A DNA stretch of 45,170 nt from Elusimicrobiota bacterium (lineage in GTDB: Bacteria > Elusimicrobiota > Elusimicrobia > UBA1565 > UBA9628): positions 1 through 45,170 of the forward strand of contig JACPOW010000037.1 of the NCBI GenBank assembly GCA_016191335.1, given 5' to 3'. Position numbers and translations under genes: made by a program. The notes under the pieces are model-generated. The model was given only the letters and a program-made list of their open reading frames with translations, was not told the origin of the DNA and did not search any database. Positions 6,855 to 15,146 of this stretch are shown here, in pieces (position 1 is the stretch's first letter; every line of letters begins with the position of its first letter).

Positions 6855-9023
6855 ATGATGAGCGCTCCTTATATGGCCCAGAACATCTATGTCCCGCCGT
6901 CCCAGGGGACGAACCGCAAGACCTTGGTCTTCAGCCTGCTCGGCCTGGTCCTGTTCCTGGGAGCCGAAGCCCTCCTCCTGCGGTCCTACATCCGCACCGA
7001 CACGCGGCCCCCGTCCTGGGACCAGTCGATCCACATGGAGATCGCGCTCGATTACCGCGAGGCGCTGAAGGACGGCCGCCTCTCCGACGCCTGGTATCTC
7101 GCCCCGAAGCCGGGGATGCCGCCCTTCCCGCCCGCCTACCACCTCCTTCTCACCCGCGCCTATGGCTCGTCCGACCCGGCGCATGCGGCGCTCTGGGTCA
7201 ACTGGTTCTACCTGGCCCTCCTGTCGGTCTCGATCTTCGGCCTCGCCTGGCGCTTCCGCCCCGACGAGACCGCTCTGGCGGCCGCCGTCCTATTCGTCGC
7301 GTCGCCCGCGGTCCAGGACCTGCTGACGACGCAGCTCGTGGACCTGCCGATGGTGGCCCTGGCCGCCGCCGCGTACTGGGCGCTCCTCGCCTCCGACGAG
7401 TTCATGCGGTGGATCCCCGCCCTGATCTTCGGCGTGCTGCACGCCGCGGGCATGCTGCACAAGTGGTCCTTCTTCAGCTACATGTTCCCGGCCTATCTGC
7501 TCGCCCTGAGGGCCTTCCGGGACAAGCGCAGCGCCGTGGTCATGCTCACGGCCGCCGCCGTGTCGGCCGGGCTCATCGTCCCGTGGTACTCGGCCCACCT
7601 CGCGCTCCTTCCTTCGCGCCTCGTGCAGGCCTCCAGCGATTTCGCGATCTCGGTGTGGACCCCCGGCGCGTGGTTCGTCTACGCCAGCCAGGCGTCCAAC
7701 GCCATCGGGCCGATGGTGTGGCTGCTCGGCACGATCGGCCTGCTCGCCCCGCAGCACAAGCGCAACCGGGACCAGGGCTGGGTCCTGCTCGCCTGGTTCG
7801 CGACCAGCTACATCTTCTGGACGGTGGTCCCGAACCGCCAGCTGCGCTTCCTTCTGCCGGGCCTCGTCCCCATCGCCGTCGGCTTCATCTCGACCTGGCC
7901 CAAGCCGGTGACCTGGGGCGTGGCGGCCTTCCAGCTCGTGACCTTGCTCAACTTCTTCGGCGGCTGGGTCGGCCCGGTCACGCTGAGCCTCCCCTTCATC
8001 AGCCCCCAGTTCTTCGTGAACCGGCCGGCGGCGAAGGAGGATTGGAAGACCGAGGAGATCCTCCGCCGCATCGAGGCGGAACGCGACCCCGCGACGCCGA
8101 TCAGCAACGTGACCCTCGTCGCCAACGACGAGTATTTCAACGCGCCGACCTTCCACTGGATGCAGCGCCGGCTCGGCCTCGAGCACGCGCGCATGCGCGG
8201 CGTCAACCGTCGCCTGTCCGAGCTGTCGGAGTTCGTGCTGCTCAAGGACCCGAAGGTGGGGCCGCCTTCCGTCGTCTCGGGCCTGCCCGAGGCCGCGGCG
8301 GAGATCCGCGACCCGAGGACCTGGTTCAGCCGCGCCTACGAGGAGATCGCCCGCTGGCCGCTGCCCGACTCGAACAACGCGATCCTTTACCGCCAGCGCC
8401 GGGGCCTTAAGAAGCCGTATGACGGCAAGTTCCTCGTCTACCAGCATTACGCCGCGGGCAAGGTCGTCGTCAAGGACCTCAAGGCGAACTTCGGCCCCTG
8501 GGACCCGCAACGGTCGGTGTACACGACCATGAGCCTGAACGTCGGCCAGCTCAACATCCGCGGCCTCATCCTCAACGGGACGGACATCGACCTGGTCAAC
8601 GTCGGCTTCATCCCGATCATGAAGAAGGAGCGCGAGGACGACTGGGTCGACATCCGGCTGCTCCGCCTGGAGCGGCTGCGGATCAAGTCGCTCGACGTCG
8701 GCGCCGACGAGTTGAAGGCGTTCCTCTCGGAGCGCGTGAAGGGGTTGTCCGTCGACGAGCTGTCCCTCGACAAGACCGTGCGGATCAGCGGCTCCTACAA
8801 CGGCAAGCCGGTCTCCGCCGAAGCGGGGCTCCAGCTCCTCGACGCTCCGCGGCGCCTGAAGATCGACATCAAGTCCGTGCGCCTCGCGGGGCTGACCGTC
8901 CCGCTCTCGATGTTCAAGGAGATCAAGGAGCTCACGATCCCGCTGTATCCCAACCCCGAGACCCCGTTCGCCATCGAGCTGCCCGGCCTCACGATCGCGG
9001 GCGGGCGCCTGACGATCCCTTAG
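6855..9023 (+). CDS. GT-C membrane glycosyltransferase (GT39/ArnT-like) with C-terminal LmeA/DUF2993-like domain
   Basis: A ~722-residue protein. Residues ~25-400 hold about ten hydrophobic helices. The first periplasmic loop carries DQSIHMEIALDYREAL, in the place where GT-C enzymes keep their catalytic acid. Such enzymes move sugars from polyprenyl-phosphate donors to acceptors on the periplasmic face. From about residue 540 the protein changes to a soluble beta-rich domain (ANFGPWDPQ, LNVGQLNIRGLILNG, RISGSYNGKPVSAEAGL) that resembles the DUF2993/LmeA lipid-binding fold; this is inference from pattern. No Shine-Dalgarno is seen. A CATATT hexamer (6845-6850) ends 7 nt before the second ATG (6858), so 6858 may be the true start. 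The last bases overlap the convergent gene by 4 bp. Confidence 0.75.
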   Translation: MMSAPYMAQNIYVPPSQGTNRKTLVFSLLGLVLFLGAEALLLRSYIRTDTRPPSWDQSIHMEIALDYREALKDGRLSDAWYLAPKPGMPPFPPAYHLLLTRAYGSSDPAHAALWVNWFYLALLSVSIFGLAWRFRPDETALAAAVLFVASPAVQDLLTTQLVDLPMVALAAAAYWALLASDEFMRWIPALIFGVLHAAGMLHKWSFFSYMFPAYLLALRAFRDKRSAVVMLTAAAVSAGLIVPWYSAHLALLPSRLVQASSDFAISVWTPGAWFVYASQASNAIGPMVWLLGTIGLLAPQHKRNRDQGWVLLAWFATSYIFWTVVPNRQLRFLLPGLVPIAVGFISTWPKPVTWGVAAFQLVTLLNFFGGWVGPVTLSLPFISPQFFVNRPAAKEDWKTEEILRRIEAERDPATPISNVTLVANDEYFNAPTFHWMQRRLGLEHARMRGVNRRLSELSEFVLLKDPKVGPPSVVSGLPEAAAEIRDPRTWFSRAYEEIARWPLPDSNNAILYRQRRGLKKPYDGKFLVYQHYAAGKVVVKDLKANFGPWDPQRSVYTTMSLNVGQLNIRGLILNGTDIDLVNVGFIPIMKKEREDDWVDIRLLRLERLRIKSLDVGADELKAFLSERVKGLSVDELSLDKTVRISGSYNGKPVSAEAGLQLLDAPRRLKIDIKSVRLAGLTVPLSMFKEIKELTIPLYPNPETPFAIELPGLTIAGGRLTIP

Positions 9024-10483
9024 CGGGTCAGCGGGAAGATCACGAGCTTGCCGTCGTCCCAGACCGGCTTTCCGCGCGCCCGGAAGCGCTTCCACATCGC
9101 GCCGTCCGGCTCGGCGAACATCCCCCGCTTCTCCGAGGCGACGAAGCGCGCGCCCTTCGCGATGTGTTCGTCGATGGCGGCGGCGGCGGCCGCCGGCTCC
9201 TGCAGATCCAGCTCGCCGGACCAGCCGCGACGGTCGAGATAGTACAGGAGAACGGAGGAGGCCTGGCAGTTGGTGTAGAACAGGTCGCCGGGGACGCTGA
9301 CCGCGGCGGCGGCTTTCCCGGCCCCTTCGAGATACTCGTAGCCCTGCCGGTACCAGTGGCTGATGCGCAGGGCCGAGTGCGCGGGGATCGCCACGAGCAG
9401 GAAGGCCACGCCCGCGAGGGCGAGCGCCCGGTTCTTGGCCGCGGACGCCTTCTCGCGCAGGCGCGCGACCCCGGCGCCGATCAGCCCGGCGGCGACGGGC
9501 GCCAGAGGCAGCGCCGTGTACTCGTGCGCGTGGGAATAGCCCGACATCGCGAACAGATGGAGGACCACGCCGAAGAACCAGGACAGCCAGAACGCGTCCC
9601 TCTTCTCCCAGAGGACCTTGCGCGCACCGACCGCCAGGAGCACGACGCCCCCGTAGGTCATGACCACCTCCGGGAAGCGCGAGAAGACCTGGAACTGGAT
9701 GAAGTAGGGGATGCGCGAATAGGAGAGGAGCTTGGTGTACTCGTCGGCGTGCGTCGGGACGACATAGACGCCTTGGCGCGCGTGGAGGTACCAGGCGATC
9801 ACTCCGCCCATCGAGACGAGCCCCGCGGCGTACATGCGCCAATAGGAGAAGGTCCGGCGTCCGAGCCTGCGCCAGGTCAGGCCCGCGAGGGGAACGAGGA
9901 GGTGGGCGTAGGGGAGCTTGAGCCCGACCGCGATGAACGCGCAGAACACGGCGAGCGCCCAGGCGCCCCAGGGACGGTCGTCGTCGAGAGAGCGGCTCCA
10001 GAAGAAAAGGCAGGCGATCAAGGCGAGCAGCGCGGTCGCCTCGGGCTGGACGGTGCGGCCGAAGTAGACCTCGACCGGCAGAAGGGAGAAGATCGAGGCG
10101 CCCCAGAAGGCGGCCTCCCGGCCGAGCTCCTTGTCGAAGAAGGCGAACAGGAGGAGCGCGGTGAGCAGCGACGCGGCGACGGAGATGAGGCGGCCCCATT
10201 TCTCGCCGAGGCCGGCGACCGGCCACAGCTTCCCGTAGACCCACATGTAGACCGGGAGCTCGGTCGCGGCGAGGCGGTCCTCTCCGCCGTCCCAGTCGAT
10301 GCGGGGCTGCTGTATCGGGTGCGCGGCTCGCCAGTAGCCGCGCGCGATCGAGGCGGTGTTGACCTGGCGGTGGAAGTGGTAGTCGAGGAGCGGGGCGGTG
10401 AGGCCTTTCGCGTGGACGAGGAGGGAAAGGAACGCGACGGCGGCCAGGCAGGCGCCTCGCCGTTCGAGGAGAGTCCCGATCAT
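9020..10483 (-). CDS. GT-C-type polytopic membrane glycosyltransferase
   Basis: A 487-residue protein with an N-terminal hydrophobic helix and about ten further membrane segments. The long first loop contains HRQVNTASIARGY and ATELPVYMWVYGKLW, phrases typical of dolichyl-phosphate-mannose-type (GT39/GT83) enzymes. A soluble ~120-residue tail ends ...KLVIFPLTR. It is likely to transfer a sugar from a lipid-linked donor in the periplasm; donor and acceptor are unknown. The start ATG overlaps the stop of the upstream methyltransferase as ATGA (10480-10483), so both are cotranscribed and coupled. Its stop shares bases with the stop of the convergent glycosyltransferase. A much longer frame extends upstream, but that extension is the antisense shadow of the methyltransferase gene. 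Confidence 0.8.
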   Translation of the reverse strand: MIGTLLERRGACLAAVAFLSLLVHAKGLTAPLLDYHFHRQVNTASIARGYWRAAHPIQQPRIDWDGGEDRLAATELPVYMWVYGKLWPVAGLGEKWGRLISVAASLLTALLLFAFFDKELGREAAFWGASIFSLLPVEVYFGRTVQPEATALLALIACLFFWSRSLDDDRPWGAWALAVFCAFIAVGLKLPYAHLLVPLAGLTWRRLGRRTFSYWRMYAAGLVSMGGVIAWYLHARQGVYVVPTHADEYTKLLSYSRIPYFIQFQVFSRFPEVVMTYGGVVLLAVGARKVLWEKRDAFWLSWFFGVVLHLFAMSGYSHAHEYTALPLAPVAAGLIGAGVARLREKASAAKNRALALAGVAFLLVAIPAHSALRISHWYRQGYEYLEGAGKAAAAVSVPGDLFYTNCQASSVLLYYLDRRGWSGELDLQEPAAAAAAIDEHIAKGARFVASEKRGMFAEPDGAMWKRFRARGKPVWDDGKLVIFPLTR

Positions 10484-11475
10484 TCCTTGAACGCGTACAT
10501 CTCGAAGGTCCCGCCCGACTTGAACAGGGTCTCGAGGGCGGTCGCGACGACGACGAGGGGGACCAGGAAGGGGAGGAGGACGACGTGCGCGGCGGTCTGG
10601 AAAGGGTAGCGCACGGCCGTGTCGGTCCGGGCCGTCGAGTTCTTGAGGAGGGAGTAGAGGAGGTTGAAGCGGAAGCCGGCCGCGTTGAAGAGGGACTGGA
10701 GGAGGCCGTAGGGGTTCTGCTCGAAGCTGTAGTGGTCGAGCTGGACGACGCGGAAGCGGTGGCGGGCGAGGATCGAGTCGAGGGATTTGATGGTGAAATG
10801 GAAATAGTGGCGGGGAGCGTCCACGTGGAACCAGTTGCCGCCGAACAGGCGGGCCTGCCAGCTCCCGTAGTTCGGGACGGCGATGAAGAGGACGCCGCCG
10901 GGCTTGAGCAGCTCGTGCGCGCGCGCGATCGCGGCGACGGGGTTCGCGAAGTGCTCGAGCGTGTGGCAGAAGATCACCGCGTTGTAGCGGTTCTTCTCGT
11001 GGGGGGAGGTGAGGAAGTCCCCGGTGGCCACCTCGAGCTTGAGGACGCGGCGCGCGTGATGGGCCGCGGTCTCGCTGAGCTCCAGGCCGTGCGCCTCGTA
11101 GCCGAGCTCGCGCATGTAGGAGAGCATCATGCCGCGCCCGCAGCCGACGTCGAGCACCGGGCCGCGGGGGACCCGGTTGTAGAGGACGGCGGCGCGGCGC
11201 TTGCGGAACCAGCGCACCATCGCCTCGAAGACCGGGTTGAAGCGGACGTTCTCCTTGCCGTAGTACTGCTCGGGGTACCACTTCCCGATCTCGTCCCCCG
11301 GGACCGGGGGCCAGGTGCGGCCGAAGCCGCAGTCCGGGCAGGTCAGCAGCTCGAACCCCTCCTCGTTCGAGGGGGAGGACTTCTCGGGGCCGTCGTAGCC
11401 GCAGGCCGGGCAGCGCGTGGGGCGCTTGTCCTGGTCGGAGAGCTCGGGCTGGAAGCGGGTGGCGGAGGTGGTCAC
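10480..11475 (-). CDS. SAM-dependent methyltransferase with N-terminal zinc ribbon
   Basis: A 331-residue class I methyltransferase. Two CxxC pairs (C22/C25 and C46/C49, in CPACG and CPDCG) form a zinc-ribbon-like head. The SAM-binding loop is VLDVGCGRG at 107-115, followed by HTLEHFANP and LLKPGGVLFIAVPN, the usual core of Methyltransf_11/23-type proteins found in polysaccharide clusters. A hydrophobic stretch near the C-terminus (VVLLPFLVPLVVVATAL) may attach it to the membrane. The start is GTG at 11475, placed 8 nt after a TATAAT hexamer, with no Shine-Dalgarno. It is coupled to the glycosyltransferase downstream. A role in modifying a glycan or its lipid carrier is inference from context. 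Confidence 0.8.
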   Translation of the reverse strand: MTTSATRFQPELSDQDKRPTRCPACGYDGPEKSSPSNEEGFELLTCPDCGFGRTWPPVPGDEIGKWYPEQYYGKENVRFNPVFEAMVRWFRKRRAAVLYNRVPRGPVLDVGCGRGMMLSYMRELGYEAHGLELSETAAHHARRVLKLEVATGDFLTSPHEKNRYNAVIFCHTLEHFANPVAAIARAHELLKPGGVLFIAVPNYGSWQARLFGGNWFHVDAPRHYFHFTIKSLDSILARHRFRVVQLDHYSFEQNPYGLLQSLFNAAGFRFNLLYSLLKNSTARTDTAVRYPFQTAAHVVLLPFLVPLVVVATALETLFKSGGTFEMYAFKE

Positions 11476-11483
11476 GAGGGGAA

Positions 11484-11493
11484 ATTATATAAA
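11484..11493. promoter_or_regulatory. Overlapping divergent -10 elements
   Basis: An A/T island in G+C-rich surroundings. Read on the minus strand, TATAAT (11484-11489) ends 8 nt before the GTG of the methyltransferase gene. Read on the plus strand, TATAAA (11488-11493) ends 8 nt before the ATG of the protease gene. The two hexamers share bases, so polymerase binding in the two directions should be mutually exclusive. No clear -35 is visible for either. Confidence 0.6.
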
Positions 11494-11501
11494 ATTCGAC
11501 C

Positions 11502-12536
11502 ATGCTGAACCGATCGCTCGCCGTCTGCCTCGCGCTGGCCCTCGGGTCGACGACGGCCCGCGGCCTCCTCCCCGACGAGGAGAACACGATCAAGGTCTTC
11601 AAGTCCGCCTCGGCCTCCGTCGTGTACGTCACGAACGTCGCCATCACGCAAAGCCCCTACATGGACGAGCAGGCGATCCCGCAGGGGACGGGCTCGGGGT
11701 TCGTGTGGGACCGCCAGGGGCACATCGTCACCAATTTCCACGTCGTGCAGGGCGGCAACGCCTTCCTCGTCACCCTCGGGGACCAGACCCAGCTCGAAGC
11801 CCGGCTCGTCGGCGCGGACCCGACGAAGGACATCGCGGTCCTGCGGGTCGACAAGAGCCACGACAAGCTCGTGCCCGTGCGCGTGGCCAAGTTCGAGGCG
11901 CTGCAGGTCGGGCAGAAGACCATCGCCATCGGCAACCCGTTCGGCCTGGACCACACGTTGACGACCGGGGTCATCTCGGCCCTCGGCCGCGAGGTCCAGG
12001 GGATCAGCGGCATCACGATCCGGGACATGATCCAGACCGACGCGGCGATCAACCCGGGGAACTCCGGCGGGCCGCTCCTCGACTCGGACGGGAACCTGAT
12101 CGGCATGAACACGATGATCTTCACCCGCTCCGGCGGCAGCGCGGGGATCGGCTTCGCGGTCCCCGTCTCCTTCATCGCGCGCATCGTCCCGGAGCTGATC
12201 AAGTACGGCAAGGTGGTGCGGCCGGGCATGGGCATCACCATCCTGAGCACCGGCCAGAAGTACTACCTCATCGGAGACCGTCCCGGCGTCGTCGTCAACG
12301 AGGTCTCTCCCCGGGGCCCGGCCGCGAAGGCGGGCCTGCGCGGGCTGCGTCGCCTGCCGGGCGGCCGCGTCGCCGCCGGAGACGTCATCGTCGGCGTGGA
12401 GTCCTTCCCCGTGAGGGACTTCGACGATCTCTACAACGCGTTCGACCGATTCAAGCCCGGCGACACGGTGAGCGTGAAGATCGAACGCGCGGGCAAGCCG
12501 CTGTCGCTGCCGGTGACCCTCGTCAACATCGAGTAG
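11502..12536 (+). CDS. HtrA/DegP-like periplasmic serine protease, one PDZ domain
   Basis: A 344-residue trypsin-like protease of the HtrA family. It has a Sec signal peptide (SLAVCLALALGSTTARG, cleavage near residue 20). The complete catalytic triad is visible: H80 in TNFHVV, D110 in KDIAVL and S188 in GNSGGP. A single PDZ domain follows from about residue 235 (RPGMGITIL ... RGPAAKAGLRG ... GDVIVGVES). It probably degrades or chaperones misfolded envelope proteins. The ATG is 8 nt downstream of a TATAAA hexamer and lacks a Shine-Dalgarno, consistent with leaderless expression. An insertion (LRGLRRLPGGRVAAGD) lengthens the PDZ loop but does not remove key residues. The convergent downstream gene begins only 6 bp after the stop. 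Confidence 0.92.
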   Translation: MLNRSLAVCLALALGSTTARGLLPDEENTIKVFKSASASVVYVTNVAITQSPYMDEQAIPQGTGSGFVWDRQGHIVTNFHVVQGGNAFLVTLGDQTQLEARLVGADPTKDIAVLRVDKSHDKLVPVRVAKFEALQVGQKTIAIGNPFGLDHTLTTGVISALGREVQGISGITIRDMIQTDAAINPGNSGGPLLDSDGNLIGMNTMIFTRSGGSAGIGFAVPVSFIARIVPELIKYGKVVRPGMGITILSTGQKYYLIGDRPGVVVNEVSPRGPAAKAGLRGLRRLPGGRVAAGDVIVGVESFPVRDFDDLYNAFDRFKPGDTVSVKIERAGKPLSLPVTLVNIE

Positions 12537-12542
12537 GTCCGC

Positions 12543-13757
12543 CTACAGGCCGCGGTTGCGCAAAGTGATCGCGACGCCCAGGCCGGCCACGACGACGAGC
12601 CAGGAGACGAGCAGCGCGATGCTCGCCTTGCCCCAGGCCTTCATCCCGGGCCCCGCCTCCCATCTCCCGGCGACGCGGCCGGACCGGAACGCCACGGCCA
12701 GGATCCAGGCGAGGACGACCAGGCACAGGACGAAGGTGACGAAGAAGAGGCTGGTGCTCCCCCAATCGATGTTCAGGCGGTGGTCGGCGATCGCGTAGCC
12801 GAACCGGGCGAGATAGCGCACCCGCAGCGCCTCGCGCGCGGCCGCCATCTCCAGCACGGCCGCGAGCATCGCCGCGGCGGCCGGCCAGGCGTACCGATGG
12901 TGGCCCGTCTCGCGGTCCTGCGCGTGGTACAGGAACGCGAGCAGCCCCAGCCCCAGCGCCGCGCCCAGAGCGAACAGCGGGTGGGCGTGGAAGCGCAGGT
13001 CCCGGGGCAGCACGATCAGCCACAGAAGGCCGGTGAGGACCTCGATCGTCGTGGCGTGGAACGCCATCTTGGCGCCGATTCGTCCGGCCCAATCGAGGTA
13101 GGCGGCGTCGGCGTCCGCGCGCGCGCGGAAGTACCAGGAGTACAGCATCAGGAAGACCCCGGTGACCGCGAAGGCGGGGACGACGAAGTGAAGGAAGCGC
13201 GGCACGGAGAAATCGTGGAGCACCGTCCCCGCGGTCGAGGCGGCGCCGTGGCTGGTGTACCAGCCGAGCCACTTCTCCGGCTGGAGCAGCTGGAAGCCGA
13301 GCACGTGCATGATGAAGCCCGCCGTCAGGAACATCGCGAGCGAGAACCCGGCGAAGGCGGAGCCGGCGTCGCCCTTCCGGTCCCGGGCGAGGTACAGGGA
13401 GGCGTAGCCCGCCATCAGGATGAAGATGAAGCCGATCGCCCAGGCGGCGGACAGGTTGCTCGAGGCGTACCAGAAGGGGTCGTAGATGACCTGGACGAAG
13501 AGCAGGGGGGCCACGCCCAGGAGGATCGCCCCGGAGACGCTCGCCGTCGCGGCCTGGCCCATGCCTCCGGCCAGGCGGGTCCAGCGCTCCCCGCCCTTGA
13601 GGCGGCCGATGACGGTCAGGCAGGTCGCGCCCAGGGAGAGGTTCACGAACAGGATGTGCAGCGCGAAGGTGAGGACCATCAGGACCTGGAAGACGACCGG
13701 GTAAAAAGGGACGCCCATCGGGTCGTTCAGGAGCTGGAGCATCGCGGGGGTTTCCAT
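12543..13757 (-). CDS. Cytochrome bd-superfamily membrane subunit (CydA-like, second subunit)
   Basis: A 404-residue integral membrane protein with about nine helices and no signal peptide. The first helix region (FQVLMVLTFALHILFVNLSLG, H34) resembles the haem-ligand helix of CydA, and the next pair of helices (SGAILLGVAPLLFVQVIYDPF, then AAWAIGFIFILMAGYASLY) resembles the CydA core. Further His residues fall in or near helices. It follows the cytochrome-c-bearing subunit by 13 bp, with AGGAGA six nt before its ATG. Together they look like a two-subunit complex of the bd superfamily in which both partners derive from a CydA-like ancestor. No obvious Q-loop of quinol oxidases is seen. Exact family assignment needs a profile search. 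Confidence 0.65.
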   Translation of the reverse strand: METPAMLQLLNDPMGVPFYPVVFQVLMVLTFALHILFVNLSLGATCLTVIGRLKGGERWTRLAGGMGQAATASVSGAILLGVAPLLFVQVIYDPFWYASSNLSAAWAIGFIFILMAGYASLYLARDRKGDAGSAFAGFSLAMFLTAGFIMHVLGFQLLQPEKWLGWYTSHGAASTAGTVLHDFSVPRFLHFVVPAFAVTGVFLMLYSWYFRARADADAAYLDWAGRIGAKMAFHATTIEVLTGLLWLIVLPRDLRFHAHPLFALGAALGLGLLAFLYHAQDRETGHHRYAWPAAAAMLAAVLEMAAAREALRVRYLARFGYAIADHRLNIDWGSTSLFFVTFVLCLVVLAWILAVAFRSGRVAGRWEAGPGMKAWGKASIALLVSWLVVVAGLGVAITLRNRGL

Positions 13758-13770
13758 GGGTGTTCTCCTG

Positions 13771-15081
13771 CTATTTCGAGATCGAGACCAGGTACGCGGC
13801 CAGGGCCTTCTTCTCCGTCTCCGTGCCGACGAAAGGCGGCATGAAGGGATAGGAACCGAGGCCGTCGATGAAGGCGGCCATGGACTCGGCGTCCGTGAAG
13901 CCGAGGGCGGCCACCCGTTGGGGCAGCGGCCGCAGGCCCTTCGGCGAGAGCGTGTGGCAGGCGCTGCATTCGATCAGCGCCACCATCCGCCCCGCCTCGA
14001 GGCGGTTGGCGTCGGTCACCTCGCGCAGGCCGTCGGGGACGAACGGGGCGAAGCGGAGCAGGCCCTTCTCGTTCATCGCGGCCGTCTCCGAGGCGACCCC
14101 CTTGGCGGGGAGCTCCCCGCCGATGATCTGGTTCGAGTACATGAACTGAGGCATCAGGTAGGGCTTTCGGATCAGCTCGCGGGCGCGCTCGAAGGAGAAG
14201 ATCGAGACGAACAGCACCGCGATCGCGGCCAGCGCCGGCGTGAAGCCGACCGCCAGCGGGCGCCGCCGCAGGAACGCGAAATACGCGGCCATCAGCCCGA
14301 TCGGGACGCACATCCCTTTCTTCAGCCCCGGCGTGAGCAGGACGTCGAAGGTCGCGCGCGCGGCCTCGGGCAGCGAGGCCCGGTACCAGAAGAAGCAGGC
14401 CGTCCCCAGGACGAGCCCGGCCAGGCCCCACACGGACGCGATCCTCACGACGTCGGCGCGGGTCCTATCGTCTTTGAATCGGCTGGCCACGGCCACGGCG
14501 TAGGAGGCCGCGATCGCGAACATGCCCGTCGTGCGCAGGAAGAGCTGGGGCCAGTAGGTCTGGTTGAAGAAGCCGTCGAAGAAGCCGCCGGTGACGAGCC
14601 AGCGCCCGGGGGTGAGCATGAAGGTCAGGATTCCGACGATGACGACCATCGTCGTCCATGAGCCCAGCGCGAAGATCCAGCCGATCCTGAGGTGCGTCTT
14701 CCGGTCGACCTTGTCGAAGGTGTAGTAGTAGGTGAAGATGCCGGCGACCTCGATGAGGAAGAAGCACCATTCGGTCGCCCAGCCCCAGACGTAGTTGTGG
14801 ATCAGCCCGGACAGCGCGCGCGGGGCGGCGGCCGAGGCCGAGAACCAGATGCCGACCCCGGTGATCGAGCCGAACACGTAGGCGAAGATGAGCAGCATGC
14901 GCGAGTACTTGCGCACGAACTCCAGCAGGTCGGGGCGCTCCTCGCGGTAGGCTTTGTTCTCGAGGTAGAGGTTGAGCCACATCGCGCTCACCGACAGGTG
15001 CGACGGGAGGATGTGGAACGTCGCGATCAACGCGAGCACGCCGCCCGCGGTCAGCCCCGGAACTTCCCAGACTGGATACAT
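13771..15081 (-). CDS. Cytochrome bd-superfamily subunit with C-terminal c-type haem domain
   Basis: A 436-residue membrane protein. The first helix carries H23 and H28 (ATFHILPSHLS), where CydA has its haem-ligand His. The third and fourth helices read FGSITGVGIWF and WATEWCFFLIEVAGIF; E104 and E111 recall the conserved Glu residues of CydA helix 3. About eight membrane helices are followed by a periplasmic tail with one CxxCH site (C372, C375, H376) and a candidate distal Met in FMPPF (M414), i.e. a mono-haem cytochrome c. In the bd superfamily, families with a fused cytochrome c and no quinol site have been described; this protein fits that pattern. Likely role: electron transfer from a c-type donor to O2 or another acceptor. 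A strong hairpin abuts its start codon. Confidence 0.7.
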   Translation of the reverse strand: MYPVWEVPGLTAGGVLALIATFHILPSHLSVSAMWLNLYLENKAYREERPDLLEFVRKYSRMLLIFAYVFGSITGVGIWFSASAAAPRALSGLIHNYVWGWATEWCFFLIEVAGIFTYYYTFDKVDRKTHLRIGWIFALGSWTTMVVIVGILTFMLTPGRWLVTGGFFDGFFNQTYWPQLFLRTTGMFAIAASYAVAVASRFKDDRTRADVVRIASVWGLAGLVLGTACFFWYRASLPEAARATFDVLLTPGLKKGMCVPIGLMAAYFAFLRRRPLAVGFTPALAAIAVLFVSIFSFERARELIRKPYLMPQFMYSNQIIGGELPAKGVASETAAMNEKGLLRFAPFVPDGLREVTDANRLEAGRMVALIECSACHTLSPKGLRPLPQRVAALGFTDAESMAAFIDGLGSYPFMPPFVGTETEKKALAAYLVSISK

Positions 15082-15084
15082 GAA

Positions 15085-15124
15085 GACCCCCGTTGGGCTC
15101 TAAAGGAAGAGCTCAACGGGGGTC
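15085..15124 (-). terminator. Long hairpin between peptidase stop and cytochrome start codon
   Basis: The arms 15085-15101 and 15108-15124 pair over 17 bp with a single G-U pair and a 6-nt loop. On the minus strand the hairpin starts 22 nt after the stop of the M20 peptidase gene and ends 3 nt before the ATG of the cytochrome gene. There is no T-tract, because the coding region follows at once. It could terminate read-through from the peptidase gene, or control translation of the cytochrome operon by occluding its start; the sequence does not decide. Confidence 0.6.
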
Positions 15125-15146
15125 CTGCAACGATAATTCCGGTTTC

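Noticed and set aside
10484..11647. Upstream extension of the minus-strand glycosyltransferase
   Set aside because: Out-of-frame shadow of the methyltransferase; ATGA overlap at 10480-10483 gives the real start.
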